Positions 8,924-19,396 of a stretch of DNA of 64,000 bases are shown here, one piece after another (position 1 is the stretch's first letter; the number at the start of each line of letters is the position of its first letter). The stretch spans positions 1,736,001 through 1,800,000 of the forward strand of contig NZ_CP036246.2 in NCBI RefSeq assembly GCF_004299785.2. The letters are read 5' to 3'. This DNA comes from Arcobacter porcinus. Its GTDB lineage: Bacteria; Campylobacterota; Campylobacteria; Campylobacterales; Arcobacteraceae. The notes under the pieces were generated by a model. It was not told the DNA's origin, made no database searches, and worked only from the letters and a program-made list of their open reading frames with translations. Both the position numbers and the translations under genes were made by a program.

Positions 8924-10908
8924 TATTTATCTCCCGCTCTTTCATTTTTCTCTTTATAGTTCATTGGTAAATCAAATGGCATTAAAGCATGTTGAATTTC
9001 ATGTCTATCTTTACCTTCTGCTTCCATTTTTTCTCTAATCTCATCAACTTGTGATTGTCTTACAGCTGAGTTATCATGCTCAATAATCATACCTTTAGCA
9101 CCATATCCTCTAAATGCTGGAGGCATCTCCATTTTCATAATATCTAATGGTTCATATGTAATAGTTGGTTCAATTGCATCTTTTGATGGCCAAGAAGTAA
9201 GAGTTCTATTTAACCAATTTTTATCATCTCTTAAAAGATAATCTTCTCTATAGTGAGCACCTCTTGATTCAGTTCTATCTCTTGCACCTTTAGCAACACA
9301 AAGAGCAATTTTTAACATTTTTGGAACTCTATAAGCTTCTTCAAGCTCTGGATTTCCACTTTTTTCTTTTGATTTAATGTTAATTTGTTTAGTTTTTTGT
9401 AATAACTCTTTTAACTCTTCAACTGCTTCTTTTAATGGCTCACCACTTCTAAAAATACCAACTTTATCATCCATTAGTTGTTTCATTCTATTTTTGATTT
9501 TGAAGATATCTTCATTTCCATTATAAGACAATAACTCATCCATATAAGCTTCTTGCTCATCAACAAATTTTTGAACAACAGAAGTCGGAATTGTTACATC
9601 ATTTTCTAAACAATAATCAGCAAAATAGTTACCAATAATCATACCAGCAACAACTGTTTCAGAAACTGAGTTTCCTCCAAGTCTGTTAAACCCGTGCATA
9701 TCCCAACAAGCAGCCTCTCCACAAGCAAATAGACCTTTTAAGTTTTGTGACTCACCTGTTGCTTTTGTTCTAATTCCACCCATAGAGTAGTGTTGCATTG
9801 GAAGAACTGGTGCCCATCCTTTTGGACCTTCATCAGCTGGATCAATACCATTAAAGATTTGACAAATTTCTTGAACATCTCTTAAGTTCTTTTCAATATG
9901 TTCTCTTCCTAAAATAGAAATATCTAACCAAACGTGGTGACCATATGGTGATGGTACCCCTTTTCCATTTCTAATGTGTTCAATCATTCTTCTTGAAACA
10001 ACGTCTCTTGAAGCTAGTTCTTTTTTCTCTGGCTCATAATCTGGCATAAATCTATGACCATCTACGTCTCTTAAAATTCCACCATCTCCTCTACAACCTT
10101 CAGTTAATAAGATACCTGATGGTACGATTGGTGTTGGGTGAAATTGTACTGCTTCCATATTTCCTAATGTAGCAATTCCAGTTTCAAGTGCAATAGCTGC
10201 TCCAATACCTTCACAAATAACAGCATTAGTAGTTTGTTTAAAGATTCTTCCATATCCACCTGTAGCAATACATGTACCTTTTGCAACATAAGCTTCAATT
10301 TCACCAGTTATTAAATCTCTAACAACTGCTCCATAACATCTTCCACCTTCGTGAATTAAACTAATTGCTTCTTTTCTATCTCTGATATCAACATCATGTT
10401 TTAAAGCTTCGTTTGCAACACCAAATAACATTGTATGTCCTGTTGCATCTGCTGTATAACATGTTCTCCATTTTTTAGTTCCACCAAAGTCTCTTGAAGT
10501 GATTAATCCATGTCTATCATCATCTTCAGTAATAGTTGTTTTTTTAGCATTAATAACTGCTTCTCTAGTACCTTTTTCAACTCTCGACCAAGGCACACCC
10601 CAAGCTGCAAGTTCTCTAATAGCTTTTGGAGCTGTATGAACAAACATTCTAGCTACTTCTTGATCACATCCCCAGTCAGAACCTTTTACAGTATCTTCAA
10701 AGTGTAAATCTTCATTATCTCCATCAGACATTTTAGAGTTACCTAAACTAGCTTGCATACCACCTTGAGCAGCAGCACTATGTGATCTTTTTACTGGAAC
10801 TAATGATAAAACTATTGTACTTAAACCTTTTTTTTGTGTAGCAACAGCAGCTCTAAGACCTGCTAATCCACCACCAACAACTAATGCATCACAGTAAATG
10901 ATTTTCAT
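8923..10908 (-). CDS. frdA: fumarate reductase flavoprotein subunit
   Basis: This 661-residue protein begins with an FAD-binding GGGLAGL motif and has HSAAAQGG with His43, the position of covalent FAD attachment in Wolinella FrdA. QFHPTP and TEGCRGDGG provide the dicarboxylate-binding and catalytic region. It interconverts fumarate and succinate at the cytoplasmic face of the membrane. It overlaps frdC and frdB by one base on either side (TAATG), so the three genes form one tightly coupled operon. Length matches the epsilonproteobacterial enzyme. Confidence 0.97.
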   Translation of the reverse strand: MKIIYCDALVVGGGLAGLRAAVATQKKGLSTIVLSLVPVKRSHSAAAQGGMQASLGNSKMSDGDNEDLHFEDTVKGSDWGCDQEVARMFVHTAPKAIRELAAWGVPWSRVEKGTREAVINAKKTTITEDDDRHGLITSRDFGGTKKWRTCYTADATGHTMLFGVANEALKHDVDIRDRKEAISLIHEGGRCYGAVVRDLITGEIEAYVAKGTCIATGGYGRIFKQTTNAVICEGIGAAIALETGIATLGNMEAVQFHPTPIVPSGILLTEGCRGDGGILRDVDGHRFMPDYEPEKKELASRDVVSRRMIEHIRNGKGVPSPYGHHVWLDISILGREHIEKNLRDVQEICQIFNGIDPADEGPKGWAPVLPMQHYSMGGIRTKATGESQNLKGLFACGEAACWDMHGFNRLGGNSVSETVVAGMIIGNYFADYCLENDVTIPTSVVQKFVDEQEAYMDELLSYNGNEDIFKIKNRMKQLMDDKVGIFRSGEPLKEAVEELKELLQKTKQINIKSKEKSGNPELEEAYRVPKMLKIALCVAKGARDRTESRGAHYREDYLLRDDKNWLNRTLTSWPSKDAIEPTITYEPLDIMKMEMPPAFRGYGAKGMIIEHDNSAVRQSQVDEIREKMEAEGKDRHEIQHALMPFDLPMNYKEKNERAGDK

Positions 10909-11708
10909 TATGCTATTCCTCCAACACTTTTAGTTTTTAATTCATAATTCATAATTTGTGCAGATGGTTGATATGAACCTCTATCTACACCATTTTTATG
11001 ATTTTCATATCCTATTTTCATATAAGCTGCAAGTGAAGCAAAACCTAATACTAGGAAAAATACAGTTAAAGCCCATTTTAATTTTTTAAGTGCTTTTCTA
11101 GTAGCTTTTGGATTCTCACCATCAAACCAACCCCATTTTACACAAAGTCTATAAAGACCTATTGTTCCATGAAATTCAACTGCTAATAAAAGTAAAATAT
11201 ACAGTGGCCACATATACTCTTCCCAAACTCTTGCACTACTTTCGTAAGGCCCGATTTGATCTGGATGAGTCATAATAACATATAAGTGAATTGATGCTAA
11301 GAAGAACATAGCAAAACCTGTATATGCTTGTATAAACCAAAGTTTTGTATCATCATGTCCCATACTTTTTGCATGAGCTTTTATTACTTGGTACTGTTTA
11401 AAGTTACCTGGTAATTTTCTCATTCCTAAAGCAGCGTGAACAATAAAAATTACAAAAATTAAAATTGCAACTATAGATACTAAAAGTGGATTCCCACCTT
11501 CAAATATGAAACTTCCCTCAAGAAGTTTTGTAACTTGATACATAAACTCTTTTGACACTAAAATAGATGCAACAAGCATCATATGTGCCCACATAAATAG
11601 AGCTAAAAATCCTCCAGTAACACTTTGAATAAAATCAAGTTTTGCTGGAAGTCTACTCTTTCTTCCTTCTACCGTTTTCCCTAAATAACCCTCTATTAGG
11701 TCACTCAT
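10908..11708 (-). CDS. frdC: fumarate reductase dihaem cytochrome b subunit
   Basis: This 266-residue protein has five predicted membrane helices and four histidines at 42, 91, 141 and 180, each two residues before the haem ligands known for Wolinella FrdC (44, 93, 143, 182). Glu64 and Glu178 fall at the places of Wolinella Glu66 (menaquinol site) and Glu180 (E-pathway). It anchors FrdAB in the membrane and exchanges electrons with menaquinone. AAAGGA upstream of the ATG is the ribosome binding site. This is the first gene of frdCAB. Confidence 0.95.
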   Translation of the reverse strand: MSDLIEGYLGKTVEGRKSRLPAKLDFIQSVTGGFLALFMWAHMMLVASILVSKEFMYQVTKLLEGSFIFEGGNPLLVSIVAILIFVIFIVHAALGMRKLPGNFKQYQVIKAHAKSMGHDDTKLWFIQAYTGFAMFFLASIHLYVIMTHPDQIGPYESSARVWEEYMWPLYILLLLAVEFHGTIGLYRLCVKWGWFDGENPKATRKALKKLKWALTVFFLVLGFASLAAYMKIGYENHKNGVDRGSYQPSAQIMNYELKTKSVGGIA

Positions 11709-11813
11709 TTGCTATCCTTTCTTTGAGATTTAGATTTCGTATTATGATATCAAAATATAGGTTTAAAATTTATTTAGTAAACGAAGATTTCGGGTTTTTA
11801 TGAAGAATTTTGT

Positions 11814-11854
11814 AAAAAAGTAGCATTTAGCCCAAATAGTGGACTAAATTGCTA
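11814..11854 (-). terminator. terminator at the end of the nuo operon
   Basis: TAGCA/TGCTA and TTTAG/CTAAA pair around a short loop between 11821 and 11854, with one bulge and one mismatch. On the minus strand six T follow (11814-11819). It sits 34 bases past the nuoN stop. The rest of 11709-11887 holds the frdC promoter region, where I see no perfect -10 box. Confidence 0.65.
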
Positions 11855-11887
11855 AAAAGTAATTTTATTTTGTATCTAAATTAATCA

Positions 11888-13405
11888 TTATAAGAATAGT
11901 GATTGTACAGCTATTTGTGCAAAATTTATTAATGTATCAATATTTAATGCTGGAATAAAGAATACAACAGCTGAACCTATTCCACCAACTAAAGTTAAGA
12001 TTGCTACAAATAAAATTGCGTATGTAGAAACTCTACTATCATTAAATTCTTGAGAAATACACTCTTGTTTTGGCTCATAGAAATACATCATTCCTATTAA
12101 TCTTAAGTAATAATACATAGATATAATTGTTGCAATAATTGCTACAACTGCAAGAATTATGTATCCAGCTTTTATAGCTTCTGTAAATACATAAACTTTA
12201 CCAATAAATCCAATAGTTCCTGGAATTCCAGCTAATGAAAGTAAGAAAATAGTCATCATTGCTGCTAAAAATGGTCTTTGTTTTGCTAAACCTCTAAAAT
12301 CATCATATGTAACTTTTACATTTGTTTCTGAAATAATATGTGAAGCTAATCCAAATGTTCCAAGAGCAGATAATAAGTATGCTATTAAATAAAACATAAT
12401 TGAATATGCTGCACCAATATTTAAAACTTCTCCATCTGCATAACTTAAAGCTATAAATGCTAAAAGTAAATATCCTGTATGAACTATTGAAGAAGCTGCT
12501 AACATTCTTTTTACAATCTCTTGTGTTATTGCCAACCAAGTTCCAAATAGTAAAGTAAGAACTATAACTACTTGTAAAATAGTATCCCAAAAATCTATTA
12601 AAGGAGATATATACTCTAGTATTAATCTTAGGAAAAAAGAGAATATTGCAATTTTGAATGTTGAAGCCATATAAGCTGTAACAATCATAGGTGCACCTCT
12701 ATAAATATCTAGTACCCATGATTGGAAAGGAAATGCTGCAATTTTAAATAAGAATGTAAAAATTATTAGTGTTAATCCTATATATAAAAGTGCTATATTT
12801 GCATGATCTGCTCCAATAATATACTTATATATATCAGCTAAATTTGTACTTGCAGTTGTTCCATAAATTAAAACCATTCCTAATAGGAAAAAAGCTCCAA
12901 TAAATGCACCTAAAACTAAATATTTAAATACTGCTTCAACTCTTTTTGAATCATCTCTATTAAATCCAACAAGAATATAAACACTAAATGATGCTATTTC
13001 CAAAGCTATAAATGCAGTGATTAACTCATTTGCTTGTGCTAAAACCATCATTCCAAATAGTGCAAAAAGAATAATACTAAAAAACTCACCTTTAAAATAT
13101 TTTCTATACTCAATATAGTGTTCACCAATTAATATTGTAAGAAGTGTTCCTAATATTAGTAAAATATTAAAAAAGTTTGAAAAAGTATCAAATGTTAAAA
13201 CATTATTTAAAAAACCTTCATAAGGCTGAACTGAATAAAGTGTATTTACATTAAAAAGTGCAAAAGCTAAAGCTAAAATCAAAAAGAGTGAAGAAACAAA
13301 AATATGACTCTTAATAGAGATTTTTTCGCTCATACTCATAAATAATAGGGTAATAGCCCCAAATAAAACTAAAAGAGTAGGAATTGTATAAATAAATTGA
13401 CTCAT
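11888..13405 (-). CDS. nuoN: NADH-quinone oxidoreductase subunit N
   Basis: This 505-residue polytopic protein of the antiporter-like NuoL/M/N family has about 14 predicted membrane helices and a mid-protein [13 protein letters not shown] motif that includes the proton-channel Lys. It is one of the proton-pumping subunits of the complex I membrane arm. Its start overlaps the nuoM stop by 4 bases (ATGA). It closes the operon, as in most bacteria, and is followed by a terminator. Confidence 0.95.
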   Translation of the reverse strand: MSQFIYTIPTLLVLFGAITLLFMSMSEKISIKSHIFVSSLFLILALAFALFNVNTLYSVQPYEGFLNNVLTFDTFSNFFNILLILGTLLTILIGEHYIEYRKYFKGEFFSIILFALFGMMVLAQANELITAFIALEIASFSVYILVGFNRDDSKRVEAVFKYLVLGAFIGAFFLLGMVLIYGTTASTNLADIYKYIIGADHANIALLYIGLTLIIFTFLFKIAAFPFQSWVLDIYRGAPMIVTAYMASTFKIAIFSFFLRLILEYISPLIDFWDTILQVVIVLTLLFGTWLAITQEIVKRMLAASSIVHTGYLLLAFIALSYADGEVLNIGAAYSIMFYLIAYLLSALGTFGLASHIISETNVKVTYDDFRGLAKQRPFLAAMMTIFLLSLAGIPGTIGFIGKVYVFTEAIKAGYIILAVVAIIATIISMYYYLRLIGMMYFYEPKQECISQEFNDSRVSTYAILFVAILTLVGGIGSAVVFFIPALNIDTLINFAQIAVQSLFL

Positions 13406-14889
13406 TTTGTTGCTCCAATTTGTAAAATATCTTCTAAGTAGTGTGTAACTGTTGGTTCAAATTTATCTATAAAAATTTCTGGATAAAACCCCATAACAAA
13501 AACTAAAACTACCCATGGAATAAATCCAACAATCTCTTTAATTTTTAGATCTCTCATTTTTAATTCAACAGCACCTTCTGGTCTATCTTGTAAAATAGCT
13601 CTTTGAAACATCCATAACATATATGAAGCCCCAATAATAACTGATAATGCAGCAATAACTCCTAAATAAATATTGAAATTAAATACTCCAAAAATTATTA
13701 ATAACTCAGATACGAAACCATTTGTTCCAGGTAAACCAACATTTGCAAAAAGCATAACAGCAAATACAAATGTAAAGATAGGTGCTTTTTTAGCTATTCC
13801 ACCTAAATCTTTAATTGTTTTAAACCCTGTTTGTTCTTGTAAAACTCCAACAAGTAAAAATAGTGCTCCTGTTGCTATTGCGTGAGCAATTATTAAGTAT
13901 AAAGCTCCATTTATTCCATAAGCATTTAAAGAGAAAATACCAGCAGCAATGAAACTTAAGTGTGAAGCTGATGAATAAGCAAACATTCTTTTAATATCAT
14001 CTTGCATAAGTGCAGCAACACCAAAATAAACTAATCCAAATAATCCAAGCATCACAAAATATGTAGAATACTCAACATAAACATCAGGGAATAATGGAAT
14101 TAAAAATCTAATTACAGCATAAACTCCAAGTTTTGCCATTATTGATGATAATAAAAATACTGCTCCTGTTGGTGCATTTTTATATGTTGACATAATCCAT
14201 GTATGCAGTGGAAAAAGTGGGATTTTAATTGCAAATGCAGCAAGAAATGCTAAGAATAACCAAACTCTTGTACTATTATCTAGCTCACTTACCATCATTA
14301 AATTATCATATGCAAAAGACCAAACTCCAAACTCATTATGATACGCAACGGCTAAAAAGATTATTGCAACAAGCATTAAAAGTGAACCAGCCATTGTATA
14401 AACTGTAACTTTTAAAGTTGTAAATATTTTATTTCCAAAACCATATTGACCTATCATTAAAAACACTGGTAAAAGCATAACTTCCCAGAAGAAATAAAAT
14501 AAAATTACATCTAAAGATAGTAAAGCTCCCGTAACACCACTTTGTACAAGAAGCATATTTATCCAGTAACCTTTTGTTTTACCTTCCCATAAAAGTAAAT
14601 ATGCTGTTGGTATTAAAATTGCAATCATCATAAGAATTGTCAATGAAAAACCATCTAAACCAATATAGTAGTTTATACCATAAGTTTCTATCCAAGCAAC
14701 ATTTGTAACATATTGCATACCTGCACTTGGCTCAAAATCTATATAAATTTTTAAAACAAGTGCTAATATAACAGTTGTTGTAAGAAATGCAATATTTCTA
14801 ATTGTATTTACATCTCTTGTTGTAATTAGTAGTCCAATTGCTACAACAGCTGGTAAAAATATAATAAATGAAAGAATATCTGCACTCAT
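13402..14889 (-). CDS. nuoM: NADH-quinone oxidoreductase subunit M
   Basis: This 495-residue antiporter-like subunit has the [12 protein letters not shown] segment, [12 protein letters not shown] with the channel Glu, and [13 protein letters not shown] with the channel Lys. It pumps protons in the complex I membrane arm. It starts one base after the nuoL stop and overlaps nuoN by 4 bases. Length is normal and no break is seen. Confidence 0.96.
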   Translation of the reverse strand: MSADILSFIIFLPAVVAIGLLITTRDVNTIRNIAFLTTTVILALVLKIYIDFEPSAGMQYVTNVAWIETYGINYYIGLDGFSLTILMMIAILIPTAYLLLWEGKTKGYWINMLLVQSGVTGALLSLDVILFYFFWEVMLLPVFLMIGQYGFGNKIFTTLKVTVYTMAGSLLMLVAIIFLAVAYHNEFGVWSFAYDNLMMVSELDNSTRVWLFLAFLAAFAIKIPLFPLHTWIMSTYKNAPTGAVFLLSSIMAKLGVYAVIRFLIPLFPDVYVEYSTYFVMLGLFGLVYFGVAALMQDDIKRMFAYSSASHLSFIAAGIFSLNAYGINGALYLIIAHAIATGALFLLVGVLQEQTGFKTIKDLGGIAKKAPIFTFVFAVMLFANVGLPGTNGFVSELLIIFGVFNFNIYLGVIAALSVIIGASYMLWMFQRAILQDRPEGAVELKMRDLKIKEIVGFIPWVVLVFVMGFYPEIFIDKFEPTVTHYLEDILQIGATK

Positions 14890-14890
14890 T

Positions 14891-16780
14891 TTACAACCCT
14901 AATTCTAAATATAAATATACAAAAACAAATGTCATACCAAGAAGCATAAACGCTGCATAATATCTTACATTTGCATTTTGTATTAAAGCTACTTTTCTTC
15001 CAATAGCCACAAATCCAACTGAACATTTCATAATAAATGCATCAATAATTTTTGTATCTAAAACTTTATCTATAAATACAGACAATGCTTTTGATGTTTT
15101 TACAAAAACTAAATCATATAATTCATCAACATAAAGTTTTCTTCCTATAAATCCTGTTTCTAGTTCTGGTTTTTCTAAATCATATTTAGCATATTTTTTA
15201 TATGCAACAAAGATACCAATAGCTGCCACTACAACAGAAAGTATCATTAAAATATACTCTGTACTATGTGATAAAGTTATAGCTTTTGAGTTTAATTGTC
15301 CTAACCAAGTATCAACTAAATGATTTCCTCCAAATACTGCTGGAAAGTTTAAAAAACCTGCTCCAATTGCTCCAAGAGCTAAAACAACAAGTGGGAAAGT
15401 TATAGTTTTACTTGTATATACATACTCTTTTTTATCATTTTTATTTGGTGTAACAAACACTATAAAATACAATCTAAACATATAAAATGCTGTTAAAAAA
15501 GCTGTAAACATAGCAATACCATAGATTAAATAATGCTCTTCTTGAAATGCAGCTGCTAAGATTACATCTTTTGAAAAGAATCCAGAAAATGGTGGAATTC
15601 CTGATATTGCTATAACTCCTATTAAAAATGTTGCAGAGATTATAGGAAGTTTTACTCTATGTTTTGCAATATTAAAAATATTTTGTTCGTGATGAAGTGC
15701 AATTATAACTCCACCAGCTCCCATAAATAACATTGCTTTAAAGAAAGCATGTGTAAATACATGGAAAAGTCCACTTGCATAAAAACCTAAACCAACAGCT
15801 ATAAACATATATCCTAATTGACTCATAGTTGAATAAGCAAGAATCTTTTTAATATCAGTTTGTCTTGTTGCGATAATAGCTGCAAGAAGTGCTGAAAATG
15901 CACCTATATAAGCTATAAACAATCCAATCTCTTCAATTCCCACATATAAAAAGTGGAATCTTGAAACCATATAAACCCCTGCTGTAACCATTGTTGCTGC
16001 GTGGATTAGTGCTGAAATTGGTGTTGGTCCAGCCATTGCATCTGGAAGCCATGTATAAAGTGGAATCTGAGCTGATTTTCCCATTGCTCCTACAAAAAGT
16101 AAGAAACCTGCTAAAAGTAACCATCCATTTGTAGTATTTCCAATATTTGATTCAATAGATGGAAAAGACAGATCAACTTGACCTAAAGCAAAAAACAGTG
16201 TTGCAACTCCAAGTAAGAAACCAAAATCTCCAACTCTATTTACTATAAAAGCTTTGTTTGCTGCAACAACATTCTCTTTTTGTCCATAATAAAACTTAAT
16301 TAAAAGGTATGAACAAACTCCAACACCTTCCCATCCAATAAACATAATAACTGGATTATCTGCTAAAACAAGAATTAGCATTGAAGCTAAGAAAAGGTTA
16401 AAATATGCAAAGAATTTACCAAAACCTGCATCACCTCTCATATATCCAACAGCATAAATATGAATCAACCATCCAACAAAAGTAACAAACATTGACATAA
16501 AAATTGATAATTTATCACCTAAAAATGCCATATCAACATTTAAGTTTGAAACATTTAACCATGTGAATAAAGTTTGTTTTAAAACTACATCTTCACTATT
16601 GATTTGTAAGAAAACTAAAAGTGTAAAAACAAATGCTATAAAAGGAGTTATTGTTCCAATAAGAGCAAAATAAATTTCAGATACTTTTTGTTTTTTAATA
16701 TTATAAAAATATAAAGCTGTATTTAATAAAGCACCAAAAAGTGGTGCTAAAATTATCCAAACTAATAAATTTGTACTCAT
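14891..16780 (-). CDS. nuoL: NADH-quinone oxidoreductase subunit L
   Basis: This 629-residue protein is the longest antiporter-like subunit. It shows FIGWEGVGVCSYLLI, AIVNRVGDFGF-like sequence (FIVNRVGDFGFLLG) and LIHAATMVTAGVYM, all NuoL hallmarks. A C-terminal extension of about 100 residues is expected to form the long lateral helix that runs along NuoM and NuoN, ending in a final membrane anchor. It begins directly after the nuoK stop. Confidence 0.96.
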   Translation of the reverse strand: MSTNLLVWIILAPLFGALLNTALYFYNIKKQKVSEIYFALIGTITPFIAFVFTLLVFLQINSEDVVLKQTLFTWLNVSNLNVDMAFLGDKLSIFMSMFVTFVGWLIHIYAVGYMRGDAGFGKFFAYFNLFLASMLILVLADNPVIMFIGWEGVGVCSYLLIKFYYGQKENVVAANKAFIVNRVGDFGFLLGVATLFFALGQVDLSFPSIESNIGNTTNGWLLLAGFLLFVGAMGKSAQIPLYTWLPDAMAGPTPISALIHAATMVTAGVYMVSRFHFLYVGIEEIGLFIAYIGAFSALLAAIIATRQTDIKKILAYSTMSQLGYMFIAVGLGFYASGLFHVFTHAFFKAMLFMGAGGVIIALHHEQNIFNIAKHRVKLPIISATFLIGVIAISGIPPFSGFFSKDVILAAAFQEEHYLIYGIAMFTAFLTAFYMFRLYFIVFVTPNKNDKKEYVYTSKTITFPLVVLALGAIGAGFLNFPAVFGGNHLVDTWLGQLNSKAITLSHSTEYILMILSVVVAAIGIFVAYKKYAKYDLEKPELETGFIGRKLYVDELYDLVFVKTSKALSVFIDKVLDTKIIDAFIMKCSVGFVAIGRKVALIQNANVRYYAAFMLLGMTFVFVYLYLELGL

Positions 16781-17092
16781 CTATTTTTCTCCTTGTGATA
16801 GAGATGTGAAGATATCTGTATCTAAAGACTTTTTAGATCTAAATAGCAAAATTACTATTGATAAAAACACTGCTGCTTCAGCTGCTGCAATTGAAATAAC
16901 CATAATTGATATAACTTGTGGATCAAGATTAAAATGGTATCTTGCAAAAGTTACTAAAAATAAGTTAACACCATTTAACATAAGTTCAATCGACATATAA
17001 ATTACAAAGATATTTCTTCTTGCAATTACTCCTATTGCTCCAATAGAGAATAAGATCATTGCAACAAAGGCATAAGAAGTTAATGTTATCAT
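16781..17092 (-). CDS. nuoK: NADH-quinone oxidoreductase subunit K
   Basis: This 103-residue protein has three membrane helices and the NuoK core IELMLNGVNL, with Glu residues that take part in proton transfer near the quinone end of the membrane arm. The AAAEAAVFLSI segment carries the second conserved Glu. It abuts nuoL with no gap and follows nuoJ by 3 bases. Confidence 0.96.
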   Translation of the reverse strand: MITLTSYAFVAMILFSIGAIGVIARRNIFVIYMSIELMLNGVNLFLVTFARYHFNLDPQVISIMVISIAAAEAAVFLSIVILLFRSKKSLDTDIFTSLSQGEK

Positions 17093-17095
17093 TTA

Positions 17096-17620
17096 TTAAT
17101 CCTCCTCATTTGTAATTTTTGTTTCTCTTCTTTTTGCAAGAACTACTGATCCAATAAGAGCAATTAGTAGTAATACTGAAATTAATTCAAATGCTACAAT
17201 CCACTCTTCATAAAGTTTAATTCCAACTATTTTAATAGTTCCAAAATCACTCTCAACTGGACTTAAATCTTTACTTGGAAGATTTGAAACTGCTTTTAAT
17301 ACCAAAATATTTAGTGGAATCATAATAATTGCACCAAAACCTATAAACATATATTTTTTTGGCTCTTTTGGTAAATCTTCTTCTTTAATATTTAAGAACA
17401 TCAAAATAAATAGTATTAAAGCCATAATAGCTCCAGCATAAACTATAATTTGAACCATAAATAGTAAAGTTGCATTTAGTAAAGCAAACATTCCTGCTAC
17501 ACTTAACATTGTAATTAAAAGTCCTAATGCACTAAACATAGGACTTCTATATAAAAGCATAGCAATCGCACCTGTTATTGCAAAAAATGATAATGCAATA
17601 AAAATAATATCTGCTATCAT
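17096..17620 (-). CDS. nuoJ: NADH-quinone oxidoreductase subunit J
   Basis: This 174-residue membrane subunit has five predicted helices. The VQIIVYAGAIMALILFILM segment is typical of the NuoJ helix that shifts in the coupling mechanism. Its ATG overlaps the nuoI stop by 4 bases. It is followed 3 bases later by nuoK. Confidence 0.95.
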   Translation of the reverse strand: MIADIIFIALSFFAITGAIAMLLYRSPMFSALGLLITMLSVAGMFALLNATLLFMVQIIVYAGAIMALILFILMFLNIKEEDLPKEPKKYMFIGFGAIIMIPLNILVLKAVSNLPSKDLSPVESDFGTIKIVGIKLYEEWIVAFELISVLLLIALIGSVVLAKRRETKITNEED

Positions 17621-18117
17621 TCAAAATCCTTTGATCTCTTATTATTCATAAGAGCTTTTTTATCTAATACAAAATCTTCTCTTTTTGAAGCTGTAAATGA
17701 GAATATTCCTGTATCCATTCTAATTGCATCACATGGACAAGCTTCTACACAATATCCACAAAAAACACACTCTAAAAGATCTATTTTGAACTCTTTAGGT
17801 CTTTTTTCATCAACACCATCAAATCTCTCTTCAGCTTCAATAAATATACATTCAGCAGGACAAGCAGTTGCACACATATAACATGCAACACACTTTTCAC
17901 TTCCATCTTCGTGAGTTGTTAATCTATGCACACCTCTATATCTATCTGTTATATCTGTTGGTTGAACTTCTGGATATTGCATAGTATTTACACTATCTAC
18001 ATTTCTTAAGTTTTTTACAAAGTGTTTAAATGTAGTTTTCATTCCTCCAGCTATTGCTGGAAGATACAATTTCTCTTTAAATGTTTTTCCATATCTTGGT
18101 ACTACTTTTATTGACAT
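17617..18117 (-). CDS. nuoI: NADH-quinone oxidoreductase subunit I
   Basis: This 166-residue protein holds two [4Fe-4S] motifs, CVACYMCATACP and CVFCGYCVEACP. They carry electrons from the NuoG side toward the NuoB cluster N2. It has an amphipathic N-terminal part that sits on the membrane arm. It overlaps nuoJ by 4 bases and follows nuoH by one base. Confidence 0.96.
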   Translation of the reverse strand: MSIKVVPRYGKTFKEKLYLPAIAGGMKTTFKHFVKNLRNVDSVNTMQYPEVQPTDITDRYRGVHRLTTHEDGSEKCVACYMCATACPAECIFIEAEERFDGVDEKRPKEFKIDLLECVFCGYCVEACPCDAIRMDTGIFSFTASKREDFVLDKKALMNNKRSKDFE

Positions 18118-18118
18118 C

Positions 18119-19396
18119 TTAATTTCCTACTAAAACAACAAATGTTGCTGTGATTACAATGTTTAGTAAAGCTAGTGGAATAAGCACTTTCCATCCTAGC
18201 ATTTGAAGTTGGTCATATCTAATTCTTAGAACTGTCCATCTAACCCACATATAAACAAAAGCCATCATAAAGAACTTAACCATGAAAGTTCCAATTTGAA
18301 TAACTGCTGTTGCAATATTTACTCCATTTGTTCCTAAACCATTTACTAAAAATGATATTAATAAAGCCATTACAGCTAAACATAATGTCCAGAAAACAAC
18401 TGTTAATATTTTTGTCTCTTTTTCTCTACTTCTATCTTCACCAACTCTTTTATTATTTCTTTTCATCCATCTTGTAAAGATAAAAATTTGAATTGGAAGT
18501 AAGATAATAATTGCAAGAATTACATAATCAATATTAGCTTTTATAGCTGCTGTATCCATCCAAGGAATTTGATAACCACCAAATAAAAGTGTTACAATTA
18601 ATGCACTTGAAGCACTCATAGCTGCATATTCACCAACTTGGAAAAGTCCAAATTTCATTGCACTATATTCTGTATGATATCCAGCAACAATCTCACTCTC
18701 ACCTTCTGCTAAATCAAATGGTGCTCTGTTTGTCTCTGCAAAAGAACAAACTATAAATATGATTGCAGCTATTGGTTGAATAAATATTCCCCACATTGGA
18801 ATAACACCTAGATATGTACCTGCTTGTGCATTTACTATATCTGTAAGATGAATTGTTCCGTAAGAGATAATTAAAGAGATTAAAGATAATCCCATAGCAG
18901 CTTCATAAGATATAACTTGTGCTGAAGCTCTAATTGACCCTAATAATCCATATTTATTTCCTGATGAATAACCACCTAAAATAATTCCATAAACACTAAG
19001 TCCTGCAAATGCTAAAAACCACATAACTCCAAGTTCTGTTGGAATAGCTTGCATTGTATGTGCTTTTCCATCATAAACCAATACATCTGCATATGGAATA
19101 ACAGCAAAAGTTAAAAATGAAGCAAGAAAAACAATAGCAGGTGCCACTACGAAAAAGAATTTGTGTCTTATATGTGAAGGAGTAAAATCCTCTTTAAATA
19201 TAAGTTTTAACATATCAGCAACAGCTTGAATTAATCCACCTAATCTAAATACACCAATATGACATCTATTTGGTCCACTTCTATCTTGTATAAATCCAGC
19301 AATTCTTCTCTCCCACCAAACCCATAAAGGAGTAAGTCCAACTGCAAGAACAACAGCTAATAGAATATTTACAATAATTATAATTGTATCACTCAT
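18119..19396 (-). CDS. nuoH: NADH-quinone oxidoreductase subunit H
   Basis: This 425-residue membrane subunit has the quinone-chamber motifs RIAGFIQDRSGPNRCH, RAPFDLAEGESEIVAGYH and EYSAMKFGLF. It forms part of the quinone site with NuoB and NuoD. It is about 100 residues longer than E. coli NuoH (about 325); the extra length lies in the C-terminal third, including a charged KRNNKRVGEDRSREKE stretch. Its ATG overlaps the nuoG stop by 4 bases. Confidence 0.95.
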   Translation of the reverse strand: MSDTIIIIVNILLAVVLAVGLTPLWVWWERRIAGFIQDRSGPNRCHIGVFRLGGLIQAVADMLKLIFKEDFTPSHIRHKFFFVVAPAIVFLASFLTFAVIPYADVLVYDGKAHTMQAIPTELGVMWFLAFAGLSVYGIILGGYSSGNKYGLLGSIRASAQVISYEAAMGLSLISLIISYGTIHLTDIVNAQAGTYLGVIPMWGIFIQPIAAIIFIVCSFAETNRAPFDLAEGESEIVAGYHTEYSAMKFGLFQVGEYAAMSASSALIVTLLFGGYQIPWMDTAAIKANIDYVILAIIILLPIQIFIFTRWMKRNNKRVGEDRSREKETKILTVVFWTLCLAVMALLISFLVNGLGTNGVNIATAVIQIGTFMVKFFMMAFVYMWVRWTVLRIRYDQLQMLGWKVLIPLALLNIVITATFVVLVGN

